This document shows positions 26,447 to 34,421 of a stretch of 64,000 nucleotides of DNA, one piece after another. Under the pieces are notes generated by a model that searched no databases, had not been told where the DNA came from, and saw only the letters and a program-made list of their open reading frames with translations. Each line of letters opens with the position of its first letter. Within the stretch, counting starts at the first letter, position 1. The DNA is from Bradyrhizobium sp. sBnM-33 (GTDB lineage Bacteria; Pseudomonadota; Alphaproteobacteria; Rhizobiales; Xanthobacteraceae), in NCBI RefSeq assembly GCF_032917945.1, contig NZ_CP136624.1, positions 8,184,001-8,248,000 on the forward strand, read 5' to 3'. The position numbers and the translations under genes are program-made.

Positions 26447-26474
26447 AAAAAAAATCGCGTGACCGAAAGTCACG
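26447..26474 (-). terminator. Intrinsic terminator of the membrane-protein operon
   Basis: On the minus strand CGTGAC-TTTCG-GTCACG is followed by CGA and eight T. The hairpin overlaps the TGA stop codon of the membrane protein gene. Confidence 0.8.
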
Positions 26475-27684
26475 TCGTCTCCGGCGTCAGCGCCAGCAGG
26501 CGCCGCACCAGGGCCAGCGCCGTTTCGGTGGCCGGATCGGCTGAAATCACGGGGACCGCAAGCGCGATGACGTCGATCGGGTCGTGCGACAGCACGATGA
26601 GATGCGTCGCGCTGTTGGCCGCCAGCAGTGACACCACGCGCTCGACGGCGGGATCGGATGATGTCAGCCCCCACGGCGCATCGGGCCGGCGCAGCACCCG
26701 CCGGGTCGAGAGAAAATCGCGCAGCAAGTGCGGATCGTAGGCCGAGAGTTCGCTCTCCCGATAACGCCGGGCACTCTCGCAGATCGGATGACGCGCGAGT
26801 TCCGCAATCAGCGCGTCGCGCGTTCTGGCCGGCGAGGCCGCGACGGAATTGAGAACACCGGGAACCTGGGATTCGAAGTGGGCGCGCAGTGCATCCACCA
26901 TCAGCCCGATGGTAAGAACGCCCGCGATGGCAATGGCGCAAAACCGCGTGACCTGCGCCGCATCGGCGTCCGGCGCGACGAACGCGGCGGCAATACCGAG
27001 CAGCGCCGAACTCGACAGCCGCAATGCCGTCATCATCAGCGCCTGACGCTGCGTTTCTGCGCCGTGTTCCGCGATCAATATCGCGGTAACGACGAGCAGC
27101 GCCCCCAATGCCCCGAGCCTGACCGGAATATCCGGAAACAGCACCCTGAAATCGGTTACGATGAAGGGAATGACCAAGATGGCGCCGACGGCGAGACGGC
27201 CGACGATGCGATTCTCGGACGCCATCAGCATCCCTCGGTCGCGGGTTGCCAGCAGCCAGGCGCAGATTGCAAAGCCACCAAGCTGGAACAGCACGAGCAG
27301 GATGGCGGCAGGCGTCGCGAAGGCCTCCAATCCGGCAGCGCCGACGAGACCGAGCGCAATGCCACCGCTCAGAAGCGCGATCTTGGCCGGGCGCGGGGCA
27401 TGACGCCGCATGATACCTTCGGTGACCAGCAATGCGCCGAGCGGGATCATTGCGGCCGGAATTGCCGAGAGGTTATTCAGTACCACGCTGCCGCTCCACC
27501 ACGCCGTACCCCGTAGCAGGAACAACGACGCGATAATGCCAAGCGCGACCAGAAGGCGCCGCGTCAACGGCCCCTTGGGATCGCGCCGGTGCAGCGTGAC
27601 CATGGCGACGCCAAGCCCGATCGCGCCGCAGAAATTGACGATGGAATCGGCGATCATGCCAGATGTCATTTCACTTAGTGTCAT
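26470..27684 (-). CDS. Polytopic membrane protein with cytosolic C-terminal domain, unknown family
   Basis: A 404-residue protein. Residues 1 to about 250 contain eight or nine hydrophobic segments (for example LLVALGIIASLFLLRGTAWW, LSAIPAAMIPLGALLVTEGI, PAAILLVLFQLGGFAICAWL). The last 150 residues are soluble (SARRYRESELSAYDPHLLRD, NSATHLIVLSHDPIDVIALA). The start ATG at 27684 overlaps the stop of the upstream gene as ATGA, so the two are translationally coupled. The topology resembles sensor-type membrane heads, but no kinase, cyclase or GGDEF motif is visible. I do not recognise the family. The gene ends in a strong intrinsic terminator. Confidence 0.65.
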   Translation of the reverse strand: MTLSEMTSGMIADSIVNFCGAIGLGVAMVTLHRRDPKGPLTRRLLVALGIIASLFLLRGTAWWSGSVVLNNLSAIPAAMIPLGALLVTEGIMRRHAPRPAKIALLSGGIALGLVGAAGLEAFATPAAILLVLFQLGGFAICAWLLATRDRGMLMASENRIVGRLAVGAILVIPFIVTDFRVLFPDIPVRLGALGALLVVTAILIAEHGAETQRQALMMTALRLSSSALLGIAAAFVAPDADAAQVTRFCAIAIAGVLTIGLMVDALRAHFESQVPGVLNSVAASPARTRDALIAELARHPICESARRYRESELSAYDPHLLRDFLSTRRVLRRPDAPWGLTSSDPAVERVVSLLAANSATHLIVLSHDPIDVIALAVPVISADPATETALALVRRLLALTPETT

Positions 27685-28721
27685 CGGCCGTTCCCTCGCC
27701 AAGGCCGCAAGCTGCCGAACGGACGCGTGTCGTCGAACCAGTAAACCACCGGTAATATCAGCCGCTGTAACGCCAGCACGGCAGAGGCCGCGAGCAGCGC
27801 CGGCAACGAACCGGCCGGCACATCGCGCTGGATGTAGCGGCGGGCGCCGGCGAGATCGATGCGGCCGAGTTGCAGGACATCGTCGCCCCTGGCGTAGTCG
27901 AGCTCGCGCGCACACCAGGCGTTATATTGTTCGTCGCGATGTTTGGGAGCCGCTTCGAACGTTTTCTTCAGCGCGTCCGATCCGCCGGTATAGGCATTGG
28001 TGATGACAAAACGCGCCTCGTCGAAGCCGGCTTCCTCACCCACGCCGAACACGGCGCGGTGACGGGACATGATGCCGCGCGCCAATTGCAGATGCGCGAA
28101 ACTCTGACGTGCATCTGGATTCGGTGACGGAAATACGTCCGAAAAGGTCTGGCTGACCATGCCGACGACCGACGGCACCTGGGTAACGTTCGAGATCCAT
28201 TTTGGACGCAGGCCGTCCCGGGCAAACAGAACGAGCGCCGTCAGGCCATACAGCACCCAGGAAAGCCCACGCCCCCGGTCATCGGGATCGATCATGACGA
28301 GGCCGAGATGCGTGACCTCCACCGGCTCGCCGTCGAGCTCGACCTTCATGACCGAGAGCGCGTTGAACGCAATCGGCCGCCCCGTCGCTTCCTCTGAGAT
28401 CAACGTGACGATGGCGCGCGATAGCCGCTCGCGCTCACCGGAGAAGATGCCGTAGGTGAGGCTCTCCTTCGGCAGGGTCTTGGCGGCCACGAGGCGCAGT
28501 TGCGAGACCAGATCGTCGAGTTCGGCTTCGGAAAGCGACAGGCCCGGGGCTTCGACGATCCGCGTGATCAACCCGGAATGGGTGCGCAGGGTGAGATCGA
28601 TGGTGGGCTGGCGCAGCGCCTTCAGCCAAAAGAGACCATAGCCGCCCAGACGGGTGGCCGCGGAGCGAACCTGCCCCAACACATGACGAATTGCCGAATT
28701 GTCGCTCCAGACAGACGCCAT
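27681..28721 (-). CDS. GNAT-like protein of unknown function
   Basis: A 346-residue protein, first gene of a two-gene operon. The middle contains HLGLVMIDPDDRGRGLSWVL, which resembles the acetyl-CoA-binding motif A of GNAT acyltransferases (Q/R-x2-G-x-G), on a strand-turn-helix background. The N-terminus (SVWSDNSAIRHVLGQVRSAA) and the C-terminal 120 residues have no recognised motif; a hydrophobic stretch near the end (PALLAASAVLALQRLILPVV) may attach it to the membrane. Coupled translation (4-base overlap) with the polytopic protein suggests they form a complex or modification system. Confidence 0.6.
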   Translation of the reverse strand: MASVWSDNSAIRHVLGQVRSAATRLGGYGLFWLKALRQPTIDLTLRTHSGLITRIVEAPGLSLSEAELDDLVSQLRLVAAKTLPKESLTYGIFSGERERLSRAIVTLISEEATGRPIAFNALSVMKVELDGEPVEVTHLGLVMIDPDDRGRGLSWVLYGLTALVLFARDGLRPKWISNVTQVPSVVGMVSQTFSDVFPSPNPDARQSFAHLQLARGIMSRHRAVFGVGEEAGFDEARFVITNAYTGGSDALKKTFEAAPKHRDEQYNAWCARELDYARGDDVLQLGRIDLAGARRYIQRDVPAGSLPALLAASAVLALQRLILPVVYWFDDTRPFGSLRPWRGNGR

Positions 28722-28844
28722 GCCGCTTTCCCGCTCGGAGGCGGATTTGTGCGCCGGGCCCGTTAAGGAGCCATGAGCGCGACATGTTGCGATTGCCGCA
28801 GGGTAAACGATGTGTTCGTGCGGTCAAACATTCCGAAGGAGGCA

Positions 28845-28917
28845 AACGGCGGATGCTGAAACACCCGCCGCCCGCCTTCGCCAGCGCCGCGTCACAGGTT
28901 ACGCGGCCTTGGAAATC
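28845..28917. repeat. Duplicated 3-prime flank of yiaA, copy 1
   Basis: Matches 29629-29699 with few differences. It contains a hairpin CCGCGT-N8-ACGCGG on the minus strand just downstream of the yiaA stop. The part at 28722-28844 has no visible gene. Confidence 0.85.
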
Positions 28918-28929
28918 TTGCTCTGAAAA

Positions 28930-29205
28930 CTAGGCAGCTTTGGTAACTTCCATCAGCAGCCGCTCGGCCTTGGCGTCCTCGATGCGATTCACCAGCCGGC
29001 TGCTCTCATGCACGTCACGCACTGTCTTGGTCAGGGTGACGCAGGACTGAATGAGCATCACGATACCCATCGCGAGATAGCCCTTGATCCAGAGATCAAC
29101 CGGCAGAAAGTAGACGCCGATAGCGACCAGGAAGGCCGACGCGCCGAACGAGGCATAGGTGAAGGTAACCCAGGCGTTGCTGTGATGCTGGATATTCTGG
29201 TTCAT
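28930..29205 (-). CDS. YiaA/YiaB family inner-membrane protein, copy 1
   Basis: A 91-residue YiaAB-family protein. Two transmembrane helices are clear (FTYASFGASAFLVAIGVYFL and KGYLAMGIVMLIQSCVTLTK), with a soluble acidic/basic C-terminus (VNRIEDAKAERLLMEVTKAA). It differs at 14 of 91 positions from the copy at 29700-29975. It lies downstream of pspA-like and the second copy on the same strand, consistent with an envelope-stress group, though a 494-base gap separates it from the other copy and it may have its own promoter. Confidence 0.88.
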   Translation of the reverse strand: MNQNIQHHSNAWVTFTYASFGASAFLVAIGVYFLPVDLWIKGYLAMGIVMLIQSCVTLTKTVRDVHESSRLVNRIEDAKAERLLMEVTKAA

Positions 29206-29628
29206 GGCGCCATCCTGCTGACGAGGGATTTCGATCGAAGACCGTTCGGGCGGGTTGCGCGTTTCGCTACTTGTTTCGCTACCGCGTCCGTCCCGGGTTT
29301 TTGCGCCCGCGCCAGTTAATGAGCGGTGACCAGAGCAGCTTTAGGTTGCGGAAGGGTAAACGGTGCATTGAGCGGCGGCATCAAATGATTCATGACAGCG
29401 AACGATGGACGCCGAGGGAGGATTTCTAATTGCGATAATTGGGCGAAAGCAATGAGCACGCCTCCATGGAGAAGTGCGCCGACGATTGCGCACTCCGAGG
29501 ACGGGCCGCAGCAATACGAACACGAGTGCTCTTCGCAGCGAAGTTGGACGCCCACCTCCGTCATCGTTTTCTGGAGGGTCTTTCAATTTTGCTTTGCGTG
29601 GTGGCGTGAAGGCGAAAGCGGAAAAGCG
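29206..29628. other. Intergenic region between the two yiaA copies
   Basis: About 420 bases with short open frames on both strands but none with a ribosome site plus family features. A minus-strand 82-codon frame at 29316-29564 is not convincing. It may carry the promoter of copy 1 and remnants of a lost gene. Confidence 0.4.
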
Positions 29629-29699
29629 AACGGCGGATGCCGAAGCACCCGCCGCCCGCCCTCGCCAGCACCGCGTCACAGGTTACGCGGCCTTGCAAA
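29629..29699. repeat. Duplicated 3-prime flank of yiaA, copy 2
   Basis: Matches 28845-28917 and also lies directly after the stop of its yiaA copy, so the duplicated unit was gene plus 3-prime flank. Confidence 0.85.
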
Positions 29700-29975
29700 T
29701 CAAGCAGCTTTGGAAACTTCCATCAGCAGCCGTTCGGCCTTGGCGTCTTCGATGCGGTTCACCAGCTTGCCGCTCTCGTGCATGTCGCGCACGGTCTTGG
29801 TCAGGGTGACGCAGGACTGCACCAACATCACGATGCCCATCGCCAGATAGCCCTTGATCCAGAGATCGAGCGGCAGGAAGAACACGCCGACGGCGACCAT
29901 GAAGGCCGAAGCGGCAAACGAAACGTAGGTGAAGGTAACCCAGGCACCGCTGTGGGGTTGGACGTTCTGGTTCAT
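29700..29975 (-). CDS. YiaA/YiaB family inner-membrane protein, copy 2
   Basis: A 91-residue paralogue of the copy at 28930-29205, with the same two-helix topology. The conserved core WIKGYLAMGIVML and RIEDAKAERLLMEV is identical in both. It follows the PspA-family gene by 45 bases on the same strand and should be co-transcribed with it. The family's molecular role is unknown; association with PspA suggests membrane-stress response, which is inference from context. Confidence 0.9.
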   Translation of the reverse strand: MNQNVQPHSGAWVTFTYVSFAASAFMVAVGVFFLPLDLWIKGYLAMGIVMLVQSCVTLTKTVRDMHESGKLVNRIEDAKAERLLMEVSKAA

Positions 29976-30020
29976 GATAATTCTCCTGTTGATATGAGTT
30001 TTAATCGATCAAGTTCAGTG

Positions 30021-30716
30021 TCAGGCAGCTTGCGTGCGTTTGGTGTTCAGCCGCGCGAGCACATCGTCCGCGGTTGATTTCAGCCGAGGGCCGAAGCCCT
30101 GTTCAGCCAGCTTCTCGGCGGTCGCCTGCGGTCCGGTGGCCGCATCGAGTTCAATCAAGGCGTCGGCCGCGGCCTGGGCCTCGATCTGCCGTTCGCGCAA
30201 GCGCTTCAGCGTGTTCTCCGCTTCCGGCAGCGTGGATTCGTAAGGGCGCGCGGCTTCGATACCGCCCCGGCGCAGCGCGCGAACCGCCTCCGACGCGCGG
30301 GCGATGCGACGGCCACGATCGAGCTCGGTAATCCGCGCCTCAGCGCTGGCGACCTGGCGCTTCATGCGGGTGATCTCGGAGGCAAACAGCGTCCGCGCGG
30401 TCATCGCGGCATCACGGTCGGCCTCGAGATTGGCGATCGCCTGCGCCGCTTCGCGGGCGAGATCCTCCCTGCCGCCATCGAGGGCAGCGGTGGCGCGAAC
30501 TTCGAGATCGGCGATCCGGGCATTGGTGGCGTCGAGACGGCGACCCTCCTGCTGGTCGCCCGCAATTGCCAGCGCCAGCGAGCGCTTGGAACGTTCGACG
30601 GCGGCCGCCGCATCGCGCATCTGCTGATCGAGAATGAGCAGCGCCGCGCGGTCTTCCAGTTCTTCACCCGCGACAGCCACGCTGCCCCGGAAAAGCGTCA
30701 AAACAGTTTTGAACAT
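30021..30716 (-). CDS. PspA/IM30 family membrane-stress protein
   Basis: A 231-residue, almost wholly helical coiled-coil protein beginning MFKTVLTLFRGSVAVAGEEL, like the amphipathic first helix of PspA/Vipp1. Heptad-rich stretches follow (MRDAAAAVERSKRSLALAIA, ITRMKRQVASAEARITELDR). The family binds stressed inner membrane from the cytoplasm, forming large oligomers. The first gene of a PspA-YiaA(-YiaA) group, divergent from a TetR regulator across a 102-base gap holding three identical-type palindromes. No pspF or pspBC is nearby, so control by TetR would differ from the enterobacterial Psp system. Confidence 0.85.
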   Translation of the reverse strand: MFKTVLTLFRGSVAVAGEELEDRAALLILDQQMRDAAAAVERSKRSLALAIAGDQQEGRRLDATNARIADLEVRATAALDGGREDLAREAAQAIANLEADRDAAMTARTLFASEITRMKRQVASAEARITELDRGRRIARASEAVRALRRGGIEAARPYESTLPEAENTLKRLRERQIEAQAAADALIELDAATGPQATAEKLAEQGFGPRLKSTADDVLARLNTKRTQAA

Positions 30717-30733
30717 TGGTGGCTCCCTGTGTT

Positions 30734-30806
30734 ATGAGCATTGCTCATGAAGCGGTTGTAGCAGCGTCGTGAGCGTTGCTCAAGAATTATTTTGAGCGGC
30801 GCTCAA
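30734..30806. promoter_or_regulatory. Triple palindrome, candidate TetR operators
   Basis: Three copies of TGAGC-N3-GCTCA: 30735-30747 (ATT, flanked to give ATGAGC...GCTCAT), 30770-30782 (GTT) and 30793-30805 (GGC, flanked as TTGAGC...GCTCAA). They lie between the divergent pspA-like and tetR genes, centred 35 and 23 bases apart. Confidence 0.7.
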
Positions 30807-30818
30807 GATTGGTGAAAG

Positions 30819-31457
30819 ATGTCTAAGGCACTGGAAAGACGAGCCAAACTTCGGGAATCTCTGATCGAAGCGGCGGAGCGACGGATTGCCGCAGGCGGTC
30901 TGGCGGGCCTAAAAACGCGCGATCTGGCTCGGGACATCAGCATCGCCAACGGCGCGGTCTATAACCTCGTCGAAGACGTGGACGAATTGATCCTGCGGGT
31001 CGGATCGCGGACACTGGGGCGGTTGGACGCCACACTCACGGCCGCCGAAGCCGATGGCTCCGCCTCGCCTCGCGAGACGCTGGTCCGCATCGCAGTCGCC
31101 TATTGCGATTTCGCCGCCGAAAATCTCGAACTGTGGCGTGCGCTGTTCGAGCACCGCATGGCACCGGGCAAGCCGGTGCCGGAATGGGCCATCAGCGAGC
31201 AGATGAATCTGTTCCGCCACATCTACCAGCCGCTTGCCACGCTGTTTCCAGAACGAACGCTGGGCGAATTGGGCGTGACAGCACGCAGTCTTTTCTCTGC
31301 CGTGCACGGCATGGTGCTGCTCGGCCTCGAGCAGAAGCTGATCGCGGTGCCGGTCGAGGCGTTGCGGAAGGAGATAGCGGTCATCGTCGGCGCGATGGTC
31401 GATGGGCTGACACCTCCCGTCGTCCCGGGCAAGCGAAGCGCGACCCGGGACCCATAA
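30819..31457 (+). CDS. TetR-family transcriptional regulator
   Basis: A 212-residue TetR-type repressor. The N-terminal HTH is in AAGGLAGLKTRDLARDISIA followed by NGAVYNLVEDVDELILRVG at about residues 25-65; an all-helical ligand domain follows. It is divergent from the PspA-YiaA operon, with three palindromes in the gap, so it probably represses that operon and itself. The last dozen residues (VVPGKRSATRDP) and the stop codon are encoded by a dispersed repeat, so the C-terminus was recently replaced or extended. Confidence 0.9.
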   Translation: MSKALERRAKLRESLIEAAERRIAAGGLAGLKTRDLARDISIANGAVYNLVEDVDELILRVGSRTLGRLDATLTAAEADGSASPRETLVRIAVAYCDFAAENLELWRALFEHRMAPGKPVPEWAISEQMNLFRHIYQPLATLFPERTLGELGVTARSLFSAVHGMVLLGLEQKLIAVPVEALRKEIAVIVGAMVDGLTPPVVPGKRSATRDP

Positions 31458-31549
31458 CCGCCGATGTCAGATCTCTGGTGCGACGGGGCCGCAGCTCTGT
31501 CCATCGCCAGCAGCGGTGGCTATGGGTCCGGCTCAAGGCCGGGACGACG
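31418..31549. repeat. Dispersed palindromic repeat, family C, overlapping tetR
   Basis: Outer arms CGTCGTCCCGG (31418-31428) and CCGGGACGACG (31539-31549), inner GGGACCCATA and TATGGGTCC. It includes the last 12 codons and stop of the TetR gene. Related to 7509-7655. Confidence 0.85.
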
Positions 31550-31586
31550 TGGTGGGAGTTATGCCCGGCGAAACGTGGCAGGCAAC

Positions 31587-32000
31587 CTACGTCTCGATGA
31601 TGACGTAGCTGTCCTCGACATGAACCGGAAACGTCTCGGCCACATATGGCCCCTTCTGCAATTCCTCGCCGCTCTCGACCGCGACCGGATACGAGCGCAC
31701 CTTCACCCGTTTCGGATCGAACCAGGACTGGCCGTTGCGCATGTCGAATTCCCAGCCGTGCCACGGACAGCGCAGGAGCTCGCCGACGCGAGAGCGCTGG
31801 TAGACGCCGGGCTCCGGCGAGGTCAGCCGCGCCACGCAGGCGGCCTTCTCCAGCGGCGCGCCCTCATGCGGGCAGCGATTGAGCAGCGCGAAAAACTCGC
31901 CATTGACGTGGAATACGACGATATCGCGCCCCTCGACGCCGAACACCTTGTTGCCGCCGGGCGGGATGTCTGAGGTGCGGGCTACGATGTGACGCGCCAT
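31587..32000 (-). CDS. Rieske [2Fe-2S] ferredoxin-like protein
   Basis: A 137-residue protein with both Rieske cluster boxes: Cys43-x-His45 in NRCPHEGAPL and Cys78-x2-His81 in LRCPWHGWEFDM. There is no catalytic oxygenase domain, so it is a soluble electron carrier or a small Rieske component. It follows two amidohydrolase genes on the same strand (16-base gap), and is probably the last gene of that operon. Such sets accompany degradation of aromatic or heterocyclic compounds; the oxygenase it would serve is not in the window. Confidence 0.88.
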   Translation of the reverse strand: MARHIVARTSDIPPGGNKVFGVEGRDIVVFHVNGEFFALLNRCPHEGAPLEKAACVARLTSPEPGVYQRSRVGELLRCPWHGWEFDMRNGQSWFDPKRVKVRSYPVAVESGEELQKGPYVAETFPVHVEDSYVIIET

Positions 32001-32016
32001 GTGATCCTGTCGTTAC

Positions 32017-33129
32017 TCAGAGCTTGTAGAGCGCACGGGCGTTGCTGTTGAAGATTTTGCGGCGTTCGGTCTCCGTCAGCGGCGTCTTGAACGCGTAGCG
32101 CGGGTCGTCGAAATCCCAATGCGGGTAATCCGACGAGAACAGCAGGCGATCGGCGCCGACCCATTCGATCAGCGACCGCAGATGTTTCGCTTCGTCCGGC
32201 TCGTCGATCGGCTGCGTCGTGAACCAGAAATGCTCCTTCACATACTCCGACGGACGGCGCTTGAGGTGCGGCACCTCGCTGCGGAAGGCCTCAAAATGCC
32301 GGTCCATGCGCCAGGTGGCAGACGGAATCCAGCCGAAGCCACCCTCGATGAAGACGATCTTCAGGTTCGGGAAACGTTCGAGCACGCCTTCGAGCACAAG
32401 GCTGGTGAGCTGCGCCGCCATGGTGTGCGCGTTCGACTGATGCTCCTCCACGTAATAGGACGGCCATCCGCCGCCGGTCGGCGCGTGCCCGCCATAGCCG
32501 CCAACATGGATGCCGAGCGGCAAGCCGAGTTCTTGCGCGCGCGCATAGATCGGCCAATAGCGACGCCGCCCGAGCGGCTCGTTGGCGCGCGGGCAAACGT
32601 TGATCTGCACATAGCGGCCGATTTTCGCGCATCGCTCGATCTCGGCGATCGCGAACTCCGTGTCGTCCTGGCCGGCGAGGATCGAGGCCTTCAGCCGCGG
32701 ATCGCGGTCGGACCAGAACGCGAGTTGCCAGTCGTTGATGGCGCGCTGGATCGCGGCGCCGAATTCCAGGTTCTGCTGCGAGAAGATGAAGAGATCGAGC
32801 ACCTGCAGGATTCCGAACTCGATATCGAGTGGATCGAGGTGCTGTTTGCGCATGAAATCGAGATCGGAGCCCGGAGGCCCACCGGTCGGCGGCCAGGCGT
32901 CGCGGCGCGCAATCAGTGGCGAGGAGCGCGGATACGGCGTGGTGCCGATGTACGGCGTGCGCAGATGACTGCCGTAGGTCCGCAAATGCTGCTGCCAGCG
33001 CTTCGGCATGAACTGCTCGATATCGGAATGCGCATGAATACTCGGATGCACATCGCAATCGATGATGCGCAGCCGGCTTTGGGCGGCGACTTGCTCGGCG
33101 AGGATGGGACGGTCGATGACATCACTCAT
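32017..33129 (-). CDS. Amidohydrolase-2 family metal-dependent hydrolase (ACMSD-like), second gene
   Basis: A 370-residue TIM-barrel hydrolase. Metal ligands are visible as Asp-x-His in IIDCDVHPSIHAH, His in LPLGIHVGGYGG and the C-terminal Asp in LLFSSDYPHWDFDDPR. The family holds decarboxylases and C-C or C-N hydrolases acting on ring-cleavage products. It is a paralogue of the gene 25 bases upstream; both keep the metal site, so they may act on related substrates or form a heteromer. Start ATG at 33129. Confidence 0.88.
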   Translation of the reverse strand: MSDVIDRPILAEQVAAQSRLRIIDCDVHPSIHAHSDIEQFMPKRWQQHLRTYGSHLRTPYIGTTPYPRSSPLIARRDAWPPTGGPPGSDLDFMRKQHLDPLDIEFGILQVLDLFIFSQQNLEFGAAIQRAINDWQLAFWSDRDPRLKASILAGQDDTEFAIAEIERCAKIGRYVQINVCPRANEPLGRRRYWPIYARAQELGLPLGIHVGGYGGHAPTGGGWPSYYVEEHQSNAHTMAAQLTSLVLEGVLERFPNLKIVFIEGGFGWIPSATWRMDRHFEAFRSEVPHLKRRPSEYVKEHFWFTTQPIDEPDEAKHLRSLIEWVGADRLLFSSDYPHWDFDDPRYAFKTPLTETERRKIFNSNARALYKL

Positions 33130-33153
33130 GCGATCCTCCTTGCGTATCCAAGT

Positions 33154-34215
33154 TCAAGCAGCGAGCTTCAGCCGCGGAAAAGTCTCCAGCGGATTGTCCG
33201 CGCACATGCGCGAGACAATGCTGGCCGGCAGATGCGGCGGCATCGGATCGTCGCCGTCGAACTGCCAGTGCGGATAGTCGGATGCGAACAGGAACATCTT
33301 GTCGGAGCCGATCTGCTCGATGACATCGGCAACGCCAGCGGCGTCCGGCGGACCGTCGAACGGCTGCATGGTGACGCGGATATGGTCGCGGATGATTGCG
33401 GCCGGCTCGCGCTCGACCCAGGGCACCTCGACGCGCACGCCGCGCCAGGTTTTGTTGGCGCGCCACATGAAGGCCGGCAGCCAACTCACGCCCGACTCCA
33501 TCAGCACCACCTTGAGATCGGGGAACTTTCCGAAAACGCCTTCATAGATCAGGCTGAGCACCTGGGCCTGGAATGCCTGTGCTTCGGCCAGATAATATTC
33601 GTAGCGATAGGACGGCCAGCCGATCGAGCTCGGCGCGGTGCGATAGGCGCTGCCGGCGTGGATCGCGACCGGAAGTTTATGTTTGGCGGCGGCCTGCCAG
33701 ACCGGCCAATAGTGTCGGCGTCCGAGCAGCGTTTCGCCCTGCGCCAGCACCAGCACGGAGACGAAGCGATTGTCGCCGGCGCGGCGCTGGATTTCTTCCA
33801 CCGCCAGATCCGGCGCCTGCAAGGGCAACACGATCGAGGCGCTCAGCCTCGAATCCTTCGAAAGCCATTCGGCCGCGATCCAGTCATTGATCGCCTTGCA
33901 GAAGCCGGCCGCCATGTAAGGATCGAACACCGCCTGTGCGCCATAGACCACGTTGCAGATCGCGTGGCTCGAACCGAGCTGATCGAACGCGCCGCGCTGC
34001 ACCATCTTGAGATCGCTGCCCGGCTTGCCATTGGCCGGCCGCCAGTCGGCGCGGCCGGAGAACGGCATATTGGGCGGATAGGAATTGAGGTCGAGGCCGT
34101 CGATGGCACGGCTGACGACCTGCTCTTTCCAGTGATCGTCGAGATAGGGCAAGAGCGTGGTGCGGGTGCCGCCCACGGCGGGATGGATATCGCAGTCGAT
34201 CCGCGTGGCCGCCAT
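33154..34215 (-). CDS. Amidohydrolase-2 family metal-dependent hydrolase (ACMSD-like), first gene
   Basis: A 353-residue hydrolase of the same family as its downstream neighbour. It has RIDCDIHPAVGG at the N-terminus, PVAIHAGSAYRTAPSS in the middle and LFASDYPHWQFDGDD near the C-terminus. ATG at 34215 follows GAGGAA and is preferred to 34239. First gene of the amidohydrolase-amidohydrolase-Rieske operon, divergent from the flavin dehydrogenase. Confidence 0.88.
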   Translation of the reverse strand: MAATRIDCDIHPAVGGTRTTLLPYLDDHWKEQVVSRAIDGLDLNSYPPNMPFSGRADWRPANGKPGSDLKMVQRGAFDQLGSSHAICNVVYGAQAVFDPYMAAGFCKAINDWIAAEWLSKDSRLSASIVLPLQAPDLAVEEIQRRAGDNRFVSVLVLAQGETLLGRRHYWPVWQAAAKHKLPVAIHAGSAYRTAPSSIGWPSYRYEYYLAEAQAFQAQVLSLIYEGVFGKFPDLKVVLMESGVSWLPAFMWRANKTWRGVRVEVPWVEREPAAIIRDHIRVTMQPFDGPPDAAGVADVIEQIGSDKMFLFASDYPHWQFDGDDPMPPHLPASIVSRMCADNPLETFPRLKLAA

Positions 34216-34348
34216 CAGGGTTCCTCGGATATTCGTCACGGCGATCTTGGTGTCGCGCGGACAAATGTGCCGCCGATGCTCGGTCGGGGCAAGCGCTTAA
34301 CTTGAGGGGCCGCCCTTCCCTGGATGCACGGCGCGGCGCGGCGAACTG

Positions 34349-34381
34349 CCCTCCCTTCTCCCCTTGTGGGAGAAGGGAGGG
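34349..34381. repeat. Perfect hairpin with 14-base arms
   Basis: CCCTCCCTTCTCCC, a 5-base loop CTTGT, then GGGAGAAGGGAGGG, in the 206-base gap between amidohydrolase and flavin dehydrogenase genes. The right arm could mask a ribosome site (GGGAGG) if translation starts at an upstream codon. Confidence 0.8.
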
Positions 34382-34421
34382 AAACGACCCGCGATTGACA
34401 GATAAATCTTTCCTCATCCAA

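Noticed and set aside
29316..29564. 82-codon minus-strand frame between the yiaA copies
   Set aside because: No ribosome site, no recognised domain and no clear signal or membrane segment; treated as non-coding.
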